Assembly: GCA_930367205.1 (NCBI GenBank)
Contig: OV884011.1
Coordinates: forward strand, 126,613,208-126,677,207
Origin: Acanthosoma haemorrhoidale
Lineage: Eukaryota > Arthropoda > Insecta > Hemiptera > Acanthosomatidae
DNA length: 64,000 nt
Direction: 5' to 3'
Below are positions 10,732-21,900 of this stretch, one piece after another (positions within the stretch are counted from its first letter, which is position 1; the number at the start of each line of letters is the position of its first letter). A program made the position numbers and the translations under genes. Below the pieces are notes generated by a model that saw only the letters and a list, made by a program, of their open reading frames with translations, was not told the DNA's origin and did no database searches.

Positions 10732-10828
10732 TATATGATGGAGAACATTTATCACAATGCCTTATTGCCCAATAAGCCAGATTTTAATTTGATCACAGTA
10801 AAGAAGTTGAAACATTAAAATATATCTG
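10732..10828 (+). pseudogene. Jockey-like LINE 3'-tail remnant
   Basis: About 95 bases match the extreme 3' end of the Jockey-like family. The words CATTTATCACAAT, TTATTGCCCAATAAG and CCAGATTTTAATTT occur in the same order and spacing as in the tails of the copies ending at 5063, 19222 and 63793. The polyadenylation signal has decayed to AGTAAAGAAG. No ORF2 sequence precedes it. Confidence 0.7.
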
Positions 10829-10829
10829 A

Positions 10830-12715
10830 TGAGGAAGATAATTTTACTGAATATAAGGTTTCAATAAATTAAAATACCTTAAAGTAATTTTATGAAAAAT
10901 ACAAGAAAGTGCTTGAGATTTTTTTGAGAGAAAATATGTTTATTTGAAATAGCGCTAACATTTTTTTGCCAAAGAATATATCATCGACGATGAACAAGAT
11001 GTGTAAAAATAAGACAAAAGACATTTTGATGTAACAGCTTGAGACATCTGGTGTTTTGTTTTTGATCTGTAACTTGAGTTCTATCACCTGATCACATTCT
11101 ACAATTTAAAGCAGATGTAGCTAATGAATAAAATCAAACTTGACGGATAATGATAAATAATTTTTTTTTTTCAATGTTTGATATAAATCAAATTACTCCG
11201 CCCTCTTCATCAAAGATTTTATGGTTTTCTTTTTCTCTTGGAAATATCAATCAAAGGGAGTAACTGAATACTGGTTAAAACTACCCTTAATAGCGTGATA
11301 CAGAACACATGGCTGTGTTTTTTTTATCAATATTTATGCTGTGTGAAAATTATTTATACAACAAAAGGTTATAGTCTCTCCAAAATATCATTATTGAAAC
11401 TACATCAACAGTAAGCGTTTCGAAGCTTGTTTTAAAAGCACTAATTTTCACACGGTGTACATATTTATATACAGGTGTCTTAATATTGTAACCACCAAAG
11501 TACAGGTAAATTATCACTTATGTTTATCCTTCCATCTGATATACAATAATATATGATCGTATCCTATGATGATAATCACTAGATAGGAAAACATATGGTC
11601 ATAGATCAATCCATGTATGAAGATGAGCCTTGATGGGCAGCAGTGTGTCGTGTATGGCCGACTGGCTATACAGGGGACAGAACCATGTCACTGTTTGTCA
11701 TCTCCCTATCGGCAGGCCGCAGCCTGATGCAAATGCAATATGCAGTCTGCAAGCAACGCCCGTCGCTCATAGCTGCATATATTGCACATCCCACTCCTCC
11801 TATCCCATGTTTGACTGTAAACGAGAATAGTAATTGGTCACGAGAAATCTATGGTCTGTACTCATAAATAGACAGTTTTATATGGTAAAATAGAGTACAA
11901 CATAGCCTCAGCCTATTTCCAGAAGAAAGTTCTTTGAAATTATGATGAAAATATAATGTACATTATACTTTTGTAACTATCACAAATCACTGTGTAAAAT
12001 TGTTAAAAATTGTATAAAATGTAGCCAAGCTACAGTACATGTAATATTGACCTATTGTAAATAGATTCATTAAAATAGAATATATATTAAATTCCATAAT
12101 TTTTAATACCAAGGGAATATGAAGGGAAAAAAACGATTCAACGAAATTTCATTACTTCACTATAAATATATAAAATATTTTGTTGCCGAATCCGAACTCT
12201 CTTCTTTTATGTTTGTATGTTCTGCAATAGTGGTTGTAAAACTGGTTTCTTTTCAATTAAGATAATATTTTGGAATACCTAGAAAATGCTAACTAGTTTT
12301 TGGTTCAAATTCAATTGTAAGAAGTACAAAAAAAAAGTTCAGCCTATTAAAATAAGGGTCCCAAGCCAGGTCCACCAGCCATATTCCTGGAAGGGCTGGG
12401 TCCTGTTCTTGAGCATTCGAGCTTCATCCAGGCCTGCAATGCGACTCGTATATTGTCGCTCGAAGGGCAACGTGTTAAGGATATTACTAAGACTAGAATC
12501 ATGGCCCCTATCCAACGATATTCTATGTTCAAGAGTCTGAAAGACAGTAATGCTAAACGAGTTTCTAATAATAAATTTACTTCACATGAAAAACTATATC
12601 TCTAATTTTTATGGTTTGTACTATCTTCGAAACACTTTTCTCTAAAATTTTTAAAAAAATTTTTAACCATGTGGAAGATGGCCTAACTTTAAATTAATTC
12701 TGAGCTGGAGCTTGA
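10830..12715. other. AT-rich stretch with two GC-richer patches
   Basis: Patches at 11625-11870 and 12345-12540 are less AT-rich and carry short frames (74 codons at 11643-11867, 84 at 12286-12540). None shows a recognisable domain or clear splice structure. They may be old element pieces or conserved non-coding DNA. I cannot decide from sequence alone. Confidence 0.3.
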
Positions 12716-12893
12716 TAAATGTCAAGTACCTACTACTACCGATTGGACAATTCTTATTTAATCTATCTGAAATTCAACAATGATAATCTAAGAAATAAAT
12801 ATATTTTAGGACATCAACAATAGATTAATACTTTACAGTTGGCTGACATAAGCGAGCACAAACTATCTTTTAAAATCTCACCAACCACAACGA
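12716..12893 (+). repeat. Inverted repeat pair P, left arm
   Basis: This arm matches the reverse complement of 14469-14655 over about 180 bases at roughly 80 percent by eye. The best blocks are GTCAAGTACCTACTACTACC and CAAACTATCTTTTAA. The two arms face each other across about 1.6 kb. They are either two copies of a short element in opposite orientation or long terminal inverted repeats of one element. Confidence 0.75.
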
Positions 12894-14468
12894 AGCGAAA
12901 TGGGTTAGACATTTTACTTTATTTCTACAATTCTCGTTAATGTATTTTAGATCTCGTACAATATTCATATTTCGATGTGTTGTGGTATACTCGTTTAAAA
13001 TACAAGAACGAATGAATATTTAAGTGTAAAACGTGAGTGTAAAAGGGAAAGGCGAGAGAAGATTTCCCACAATCAGAAAGAAAGTAGAGCATGCATGCCC
13101 CTTTAGGTTCGGCAACGCTTCAAATACGCCCATGTACACCGACTGACTGAAATATTTTGTCGGCAAGGTGATTATAATCCATGAAGCCACGATGACACCC
13201 CGCTCAAACACTTCCCCTTTAATCTGTTAACGCTTCCGTTGTCACCATCCAGCCAACGAGGCAACCCCAGCCACCATTGATTATGAACCAGCCCTGCTCG
13301 TGAACGAACGATCGATTTCTTAGCCTGGCAGGAAAGTATTATGCCCAAACTGCAATTCGTAGCAATTGCGGCTGTCTCTTCAAATGTATATTTCCTAGGA
13401 AATCAATTTGGAAAGTTGTCTTTCGGAAATACTTTATTATATGTGCGATAGTTCAAGCAGTAATTAAAAACAAACAATTATCAATACAACAATAAAATAA
13501 ATTGAACAACAAAAATTAAGTGGTTTACTTTAATATCCGTAGATTTAATGTAATCTTATACCTGACAAAATTATGGTTAGAAAGGATATTTAGGCAACTC
13601 CAGGTAGGAAAAAAAGGCGCTTCTGTTGCCAGAAACCATTTTCATAAGCACCACTATTTGACTTGAGCTAGGGGAACACGGGTTGCTTCAAGGTTTGCCA
13701 GCAAAGATTTGAAAAAAAAATCTGGCTTACTACTCGCTTCGTCAAAAAAAGGTAATTACCTGCTACCTCTAATGTCCCAGAAGGTGCATTACTTTATGTA
13801 GTGACCACCTTTGAAAGTGACTATAGCCATATATCCCACTCCCTATATACTAACAACTCCCTATCTAACTTACTTTAAATATATTAATTTAAATTTAGTT
13901 TGATTCTAAAATCTAATTACAATACACACGTCAGTGGCCTAAACATCCATTAATGAAATAAATGTTGTAAAACAATGATCCTTTTAACGTTGCATATTTT
14001 ATTACAATGCTATTAATTTAATGTCAAATTGAAATCACACCTTGCAGCACACCCTTGCACAAAGAGTAAAACCTGTCAAGTATATTCAAAAGATCGAGGT
14101 TACTGTCAGGTAACTGTAATCCCAGAATACGAATATATCCTTTACTTTTTCTAGAATGGATTAGTTTCCTTTTTTATTCAAGTAACAACACATTTTCCCT
14201 CGCAAGGCTGAATGAACTCAGAACAGACACATGTTAAAATAATTCCTTAGGGGATATTGGAATTGAACGAACATAATATGGTTAAATGCTCTACTGTATT
14301 ATATGATTTAAGGACAATTTTGTATTTAAGAATAGTTGCCATTTATCGGGGTGATATAAATGTTAATATTATTTTTAAAAAACCTAAATTCGAATCCGTT
14401 TACGATTTCATAGACTAAAATTACTTTTGGTTGCTCAACCCCTTGAACTTCGAATTCGAAATAAAACC
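12894..14468. other. Segment between the P inverted repeats
   Basis: No transposase motif or long frame is visible. A somewhat GC-richer patch lies at 13020-13340. If the arms are terminal inverted repeats, the enclosed DNA would be a non-autonomous interior. Confidence 0.4.
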
Positions 14469-14655
14469 ATTGTGGCGAGTTATTAAAAGATAGTTTGTGT
14501 TCTCTTCAGCCAGTCAACTGTAAACTACTAATCTAATGCTGATATCCTAAAATATATTAATTTCTTTATATTTCTCTTTAATTAGCATCGTCACATTTGA
14601 GACCGATTTAATAAGAATTGACCAATCGGTAGTAGTAGGTACTTGACATTTTAAT
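14469..14655 (-). repeat. Inverted repeat pair P, right arm
   Basis: This is the counterpart of 12716-12893, read in reverse complement. It ends near GTAGTAGTAGGTACTTGAC, the mirror of the word that opens the left arm. Outside the arms the flanks show no clear shared target duplication. Confidence 0.75.
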
Positions 14656-16899
14656 GATGGCAGCTTAGCAAGTTAACTCAAAAGATCCATTGTGTGAGAT
14701 TTCACTAATGGCAGTGAAGATCCTGTTCCGTTTTAACAATATCAATTTTGTTTTATGACAACTTCTCATCTAGTTTACGAATAAAATATCTTTTGTTTAC
14801 TGAGCAACGTTTAACATTTTAAATTGGTTAAATGATGAACTGAGGAAGGTGTCAGATATTTTACATGACAATTCCCTTTTAGTTGGCGTAATCGCAAACC
14901 GCATTCGCCTAAATTGTTAACAATATTGAGTTTTTCACAGTTGTGACTGAAACTGGTCCTGTAATTATTCCAAAATAAAAAAAAGAATAGTAATCCTATT
15001 GAACATGGGAGGATAGGATAAAGTGGAGGATGAATCGGAATTATAAATTTAAAAAAGCGGAACGACCAATAAATCCCGAATAGCCGAACTCACTTATAAA
15101 GATCCTCTTCCATTCCACTTAATTCTTTCTCAGTTTGTTTCATCAGAAGCTCTAAGTTAGTTGCCGCTTGGAGATGGGAATTAAAATGGCCCCGCTCTCG
15201 TTAAATCGGTGCTGAGATGGCAGCGCTAGTGGCTAATCCAATCGTGGGGGGGGGGCCAAATCGTCCCCCCTCTCTGCCAAAAGATAATTCCAGTTTTAAA
15301 AGATAAAACCGCCGGTGGAGCGCGCCACCTCCAGCTGCTTGGAGGTGGATTAAGTCAAAATCAACTTCATTCTGGAACGTGAGACCATGTTTAATCCTCT
15401 TCATTAAACGGCTATTCAGACCACCCTACTTACTCAGAAGTAACTGATTTAATTTTGTTTTAGTACGGAGAGTTTTAAGCGACTAAAAGGACTGTTTTAC
15501 TGATTGAAAAGCTTTGTTTATAGCATTCTCACCAGGTACTTTCGATGTAGTCTTCTGCTTTGCAACTTACAAAAGGAACATTTCATCCATTATAATTACC
15601 CCCCCGAAATCTTATTATTGTAATACAAATGTTCATCTCACCAGAGATAAGTTGGAAAAGAATAAGCAGGAATTTTTATCATACAACTCAAATTTTGTTA
15701 ACATATTAATTAGTATCTAAATTATAATTTGAATCCCCATTCAAAATTATACTTATTTTAAATAAAATTAAATCATTCATCTTGCAACAGAGTAATAATA
15801 TTAAGAACACAGTTCCTTTATAAATAGGATACATAATTTAATAATTATCTGTTAATATAATAATAATAAAAGCTGCGGCATATCACTTTAGGCCATATAA
15901 AGGAGAGGTTCTGATATATAAATATAATGAAGTGAAACAGAAGTAGTATAAATTCATTAAAGAACATAGACCAACGTCAAGCCAGTTTTCTCGTCATTAA
16001 CATTAATAAATAAAATAGGAATTTTTCTCGGCTTGTGACACCTTTGCTCTTCATTCATGTAAATGAAAAACATCTTAACGCCTGCTAACCCATCGAACAC
16101 TAACATATTTAACAAAACAATGTTTCTGTAAATTAAAAAGTCATGTACACAAAAAAAAAAAAGAAGAAGACTCAAACCCCCTCTCGGGATAATAATAAAT
16201 GCATTTAAATTGATTCAGTGATTTAAAATATCAGAATATTTAAACTATCAAAATCTGTGATATTATCCCAGTCTGAAAAAAATTTAAATTGCAATCCGAT
16301 TCTTCCAAGAAAAGAAACTTGGATCTTACTATTCCTTACTGTCGTATTTCTGATCTGACTTTGATTATTACTCGAGTTAGCTTTAAGTTATTATTATCTT
16401 AAAATAATTCCCACTACAAAATTATTACCTTAATTCATTTCACGAAAATAAAATCCCTAAAATAGGCTCTTGAATTTCTATTCTGGAATTTATAATTCTA
16501 TATTTGATCTAGCTCGTATTTTTCAGATGATTATGTTGGATAAATTCATTTAAATTTGGTACCAAGATAATTTGAGTTTAAAAATATAAGTTCACGCAAA
16601 CCTTCCTCTAAACATGTTTAAGGCCTAATATGCATCATGATTTAGAAATAGTTCCAGAGCTTGAAAATACTTCCATTTTTAAATATCAACAAATAATGAT
16701 ATTATAATTTTTTCATAGTTTTTCTTATATTATGCAAACAAATATTAATCCTAACTACAAGGGCTAGGACATTCAAGAATGCTTGTGACTAATTAAATAA
16801 AACTGATGGATTTAGTAGTATTATTATAACAGTAAAGATTTATAACATATGCTTTTGGGTAAATAAGGATATTTCCTAACAGGAAAATTAGAGAGCATC
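14656..16899. other. AT-rich stretch with one GC-rich island
   Basis: An island at about 15160-15400 includes a 9-base G run near 15250 and a perfect 9-bp-stem inverted repeat, CCACCTCCA (15325-15333) with TGGAGGTGG (15340-15348). No gene is recognised. The rest is featureless AT-rich DNA. Confidence 0.4.
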
Positions 16900-19222
16900 T
16901 ACGTGCTTTGCTGTCTGCACTCACACGGAAGCATTGCTCCACTATCACTCCTGACACAGCCACCTATTGGCCATCTGATCCCTACCGAAATCCTGATCTC
17001 CTTGACTTATTTTTCTACAATAGTTTAGGAACACTAAGCTATTCAATCACGCGCCTCGATGAGCTCTCCTCTGATCATAGTCCTTTATTATTAACCATTT
17101 CCCTAAGATCAATTCACAAACTACCTCCTCCTTCATTTATTAGGGACCCAGTTGACTGGGACCACTTCCGCCAGCTTCTTACAGAGTCCGTAGACCTAAA
17201 ATTGTCCCTGAAAACATCCCAAGACCTAGACGATGCAGTGCATTCATTTCTTCACTACTCTGGTCCAGAGCTCGGCTTGGGAGGCATCGTCACCCCACCA
17301 TCACCCAAAAATCCACAATCATAATCGTTTACCTCAGCATATTAAAGACCTAATCCAATCCAAACGCCGCTCCAGAACAGTGTGCAAAGACCCCGGCATC
17401 CTGCTGATCGCCGCTCGTACAATCAGTAAAGCGGTAAAGGTAAAGCTGCGATTGGCATCCTTCCGTTCCGATTCTTTCAATTCTTACCTCTCCTCTCTGT
17501 CTACCTAACTCCTTGTGGAATGTAACCAAATAAATCCTAATGTATCAACCTGTTTCACACCCACTCCATCGTGATGATGGGTCCTGGGCGGCTTCGGATG
17601 GGGATAGGTCGGAGGAATTTGCTCTGCATCTTACCCATACTTTCACACCTCACCTTTCTCATCAAAACCATACTCACAGCACAACTGTGGAAGATTTCCT
17701 CACTTCACCTATTCCTCTCTCTCTTCCACCAAAAGCCGTTAACCCCTCTGAGGTCAAATACCTTCTGAAAAACTTAACTTACCGAAAATCCCCTAGATAT
17801 GATCTCCTTACTCCTCAAATTCTCAAACAACTTCCTCCTAAAGCCATAATCTTCCTAACGTACATATATAATTGCATTATCCGAACGACGCACTTTCCTC
17901 TCCTCTGGAAACATTCCATTATTGTCCTATTCGCCAAACCCGGTAAACCACCCAATGACGCCTCATCTTACCGTCCAATTTGCCTACTCCCTATCCACTC
18001 AAAAATACTTGAGAAACTCCTACTGAAACGTATATTTCCAATTTATTGAATCCAAAAACCTATTTCCCACACACCAATTTGGTTTCCACCAACGACATTC
18101 CGCTTCTTCCATGTCTGCTGTGGCTTATAATATTCTAATTACTATCCCATAAAAGCAGGATCTCCAAAGGGCAGTGCCCTGGGTCCCATCCTCTATAACC
18201 TATACACCGCTGATGTCCCCTCTACTCCTAATATCTTCTTGGCCACATTTGCGGATGACACTGTAGTCTTGTCATCCCACTCAGACCCCGACATAGCATC
18301 CCATAACCTTCAAAAACACCTTGACGAGATCGAGTAATGGTGCAACCAATGGCGGATTAAAGTCAATGAAGCAAAATGTTCCCACATTACCTTCACCCTT
18401 TGTCGCAAGACTTATCCACTAGTTCATTTTAATTCTATTCCTCTCCCTGTATTCGAGACAGTACGGTACTTAGGCTTCCTTAGGCTCTACAAATGACTGA
18501 CCTGGAACCCACCTACGAGACTAAAAAGAACTAAACAGACGCTTTGGACAACTGACAGACTACTTCAAAGGACATCCCATCTCTCAATAGAAAATAAACT
18601 ACTAATCTACAAAGTTATACTTAAACCAATCTGGACATACGGAATAGAGCTACGGGGGACAGCAAAAATGTCGAACATTAAGCGTATCCAATCCTTTCAA
18701 TCAAAAGTCCTGAGAACAACAGTAAATGCTCATTATTATGTCAGCAACAAAACCCTTTATAACGACCTTAATATACCCTACATTCTGAACTTCCACAGTA
18801 GCCTTTCCAACCACCCTAATCCTGTAGCACAGTCATTGCACTGCGCCGCTCATCCCTATAAACCTCCTCAGAAACTGAAACGGCAGTGGCCTCGCGACCT
18901 GCTATAATCGCGTGAGAGTGGGAGTCCTGGCAATGACCAGTTTCTCCAATCATGTCCTGAGCGTCTGTTGCTCTCGCGCTCATGGTCAGTCTCCACTGGC
19001 TAGTATCCGTTGATGCGGCTGACGGAGGGGCGTGGGGGACTTCCCAAGACTCCGCTTTCTCTCCACATGTGGACTTGGGAGGCCTCTGGGCTGTCTGTAA
19101 ATATTGAATGAATGAGCGAGTGAATGATGAATTGTAAATATGGTATGAATGAGAGCATTTATCTTAATTACTTATTGCCTATAGTAAGGCAGATTGTAAT
19201 TTTAGCACAATAAAGGATTTTA
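16900..19222 (+). pseudogene. Jockey-like LINE copy C, decayed
   Basis: This 5'-truncated copy belongs to the same family as copy B. The endonuclease C-terminus is at 16908-17320 (YRNPDLLDLF, SDHSPLLL). The RT N-terminal half is at 17540-18049, after frameshifts near 17250-17520 and a stop. About 200 bases are missing near 18100 relative to copy B. They removed the palm motif with the first catalytic aspartate, joining the FGF-box directly to the segment before the KGSALGP box. FADD survives at about 18250, and the C-terminal frame is at 18668-18907. The 3' UTR has GTGGGAGTCCTGGCA and AATAAA at 19209-19214. It cannot encode an active enzyme. Confidence 0.9.
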
Positions 19223-19748
19223 TAACAGAAAGCATCAAGTCAAAAGATGGTTGCTTAATTTAGAAGAATAAAGCACAATCACAATCAATATGCAATCATT
19301 CCTAATATTCTTAATGTTAATACAAAATGAGTTGGATTTTATAAAGTTACACGTTCCAACAAATGTTTCTTGTATATTGTACAGAATTAAATACTATAGG
19401 TACTATAGTGGTTATTACATGATTGTCCTTTCGTACATGCGCGGGTAAAAGATAGATTGAACTTAGTTTTGGTCCTTTCTTTGGTAAGTGTATGATGTAA
19501 TAAATGAGTCCGTTTCATATACCACATGAAATTTTACTTGTTAACCAAATGATTTCCAAGTCTTGTGATATAAGTTGGTCATCAATTAAGTCGGTATGTT
19601 TTATCATGTTAGCATGAAGGATTCCCATTCTATTTTACATGTTCCCAAAGACTGTTCTATGTCTAGTATTAGTACAGTTAAGTAATTTAATATTTCGTGC
19701 AGTTCGGTTAGGTGCATAGCATATTGGGTCCGTTAATTAGTTCCATGG

Positions 19749-19779
<31 letters not shown>
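19223..19779. other. Unassigned, with a (TTA)n microsatellite
   Basis: No gene is present. About ten TTA units lie at 19751-19780, immediately downstream of the integrase remnant on the minus strand. Confidence 0.6.
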
Positions 19780-19780
<1 letters not shown>

Positions 19781-20967
19781 GGAGCTATTATGTGTGTCAC
19801 TGTCAGTATCAATGTCCATCCGTTCTGCATCTATAACATTTTGTTCTTGTAGTATAAAATGTCTCATTTTGCTTTTTCTTTTTCTAACTACATTATATGT
19901 TTGTACTTTTTTTCTTTTGTTTCGTTTGTCAACAAAGGTATAAGAGGTATGTATCTGTGTTCGTCTTTTGTTCTTGTTATTCATTTAACGTAGGGTTTGT
20001 CTTTTTCTATTTCGGGGCTTCTCGTTTTTTATCCAGTTGATAGTGATGCTTTTTCTAATGTTACGTTTTGGTGTATTTCTAATGAGTTATGAAATGAGTT
20101 AAGTCACTTAGTTTCTTACGAGGTCGTCTAATATTGCTAGCACGCGATTTTATTATTTCATTTTTATCTCTATATTTTATTACTGGTTTATAATAATTAT
20201 CATGCTTTCGATGGGTAGTAGTTTTTATCATTAATTGTTCATCAGAAATTGTCGGAATGTCTTCCCGATTTTGGTTTAGTTTTTCTGTTCGATCAGTCTT
20301 TTTTTTTTTATTATATTTGTCTTTACTAAGTCATTTATTAGGCGTTTATCATCATGATATTTTTTAACATATTGTTCTTTTATGTTGTTTACATATTTGT
20401 TGGTTATTTTGTTTAGTTATTCCAAACGTTATCTCAACGTTTCAAGGAAGTTAGTAACTAATTTATTTTCATACTCTCTTCCGTTGTCCATTCGTATAGT
20501 ATTTGGTGTCAGGTAATGCTCTAAGTACTGTTTTGTAACGTCACATATGTTAGTACTTGTTATACTTTTCACGGTTCGTGTGAATAGTCTTTTCGAAAAA
20601 GTATCAATTAAAGTGATTATGTATTGTCCTTCGTAATGTAAAGTGTTAATCATTAAATCTTCAAAAGATTTTTCTGGTGTAAATGTTACCATTAATTTAG
20701 CTTTAAATGTTTCCCTTTCATACTTAGTTTTTCTATATATCATGCATTAGTTAATATAATCTGTAATAATTTCTTTCATAGAGGGGAAATAATATTGTTT
20801 TCTTAATTTGTTATAAGTCTCAATTGTTCCTCTGTGTGTGGTGTTTCCTGTGTGATAATTAGAATAATCTCATTTCGTTCGTCCTTGTCTGTTACTGTTA
20901 GTACATGTTTTTTGTATCTTTTTATCTTCACAGTAAAATATTTTTTCTGTATAATTCTTGATAAAGT
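19780..20967 (-). pseudogene. Gypsy-like integrase remnant (element G3)
   Basis: Read on the minus strand, this is the integrase part of a Ty3/Gypsy-type pol polyprotein, which inserts element cDNA into the genome. The N-terminal zinc-binding region lies at about 20740-20870, with an H-x-H part (HTGNTTHRGT), then TYNKLRKQYYFPSM, then a degraded C-x2-C in which one cysteine has become tyrosine (CMIYRKTKYER). The catalytic core follows at 20429-20740, with the expected IITLIDTFSKR segment and IRMDNGREYENK carrying the second aspartate. The core is cut short by a stop near 20429. Beyond it, a lysine- and arginine-rich frame at 19778-19984 may be the pol tail. The AT-rich codon use differs from the other Gypsy copies. 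A solo LTR-B interrupts its upstream side at 20968. Confidence 0.75.
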
Positions 20968-21751
20968 TGTCGGGTTCAGATATGTGAGTCCCCAAGGTGG
21001 GGCGCAGACGCCCGCCGCGGGCTAGGGTCACTACAACCTCTAGCCGCCGAGATAAGGGCGGACCTTTGGTATTTCACCCTGGCCTAGTCGGTGGGCAGCC
21101 TAATTCGTTTTGATCTGACTCCATAAGATCTTAGAAGGTGTGCCCCGCAAATTACAATGTTCAGGAGAAGAGGAACAGGGTAGGCTTAGAAGTAGTTAAT
21201 GTGGTGTTGGAATGACCACGAATTCACACTCTGTGTCTAAGGGTAGGCGAAAACCGTCCAGATCCCAAAGGCGAGTGTGAGCCGGAGAGAAGCGGACTGG
21301 ATTGCCATGGGAGACGCTACTAGGTAAATTTGTAGGGCCACCGTCGTCCGCGAGAGAGAGGTCTCTCCCAAGGAGGTGCTAGATTTAGCGAGAGGAAAGC
21401 AGAGATTCCCACTAGGAAGGTGTGGTTTCTGACAACGCCGGTCTAAAATATAGCGAGGTTAGGAGAGATAGATGCAGAGGTAGTTGACTGAGAAGACCAT
21501 AGTTCAAGTAGAGCAGCAAGCACCAGTGCAGAGAGAGAGAGAGAGAGAAGTGTTCAAGGCGCCGGTTTATATAAGCGGCCAGCCATGGTGGATATGGGTC
21601 CCCACCTGCGGCTGTTTCCCCCACTAGCTTCTCCTCCACTGTGACTGACGTCATAAGCTTTATTCAAAACATATGGAAACATGGATAGATATTTTCTTGA
21701 CCGAGAAGAGGGGAACTTGTAATTATTGGTAATTAAGAGGTGGCCACAAAA
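20968..21751 (-). mobile_element. Solo LTR-B with 5-bp target duplication AAAGT
   Basis: This long terminal repeat on the minus strand is bounded by AAAGT at 20963-20967 and again at 21752-21756. On the plus strand it begins TGTCGGG, the reverse of its CCCGACA end. Its other end, expected to be CA, reads AA. A TATA box (TTATATAA) lies near 21567-21574 on the minus strand. A GA-microsatellite at about 21529-21547 lies just downstream in the transcribed direction. No internal retroelement region is attached, which fits an LTR-LTR recombination product. It lies inside the Gypsy remnant G3. Confidence 0.85.
21565..21576 (-). promoter_or_regulatory. TATA box of LTR-B
   Basis: TTATATAA in a GC-rich setting is followed downstream by the GA tract. 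Counterparts exist at about 38099 (TATATAGACC) and 54044 (TATATAGGTA) in the other LTR-B copies. This supports its role as the family's RNA polymerase II promoter. Confidence 0.55.
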
Positions 21752-21900
21752 AAAGTATTGAATTGTGGTTTGAGAAATGTTAATTAGTCTTATCATCACT
21801 ATATCAATTATATTAGTCGGATCACCATTGTAGCGTAGAAGGTGTCCATAGTCTTCTTTAGTCATATAATAGTCGTTAAGCGCCATTCCCGATTCGTTAA
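21752..21900 (-). pseudogene. Gypsy G3, upstream part beyond the solo LTR
   Basis: On the minus strand a frame starting at about 21886 (MALNDYYMTKEDYGHLL) runs to the LTR boundary. If the LTR and one AAAGT copy are disregarded, the frame continues toward the integrase zinc-binding region. The segment lies where the spacer between RNase H and integrase is expected. I recognise no specific domain in it. Assignment to G3 rests on strand, position and the target duplication. Confidence 0.45.

Noticed and set aside
20834..21025. Plus-strand 63-codon frame
   Set aside because: It lies antisense to the integrase remnant and crosses the LTR-B boundary.
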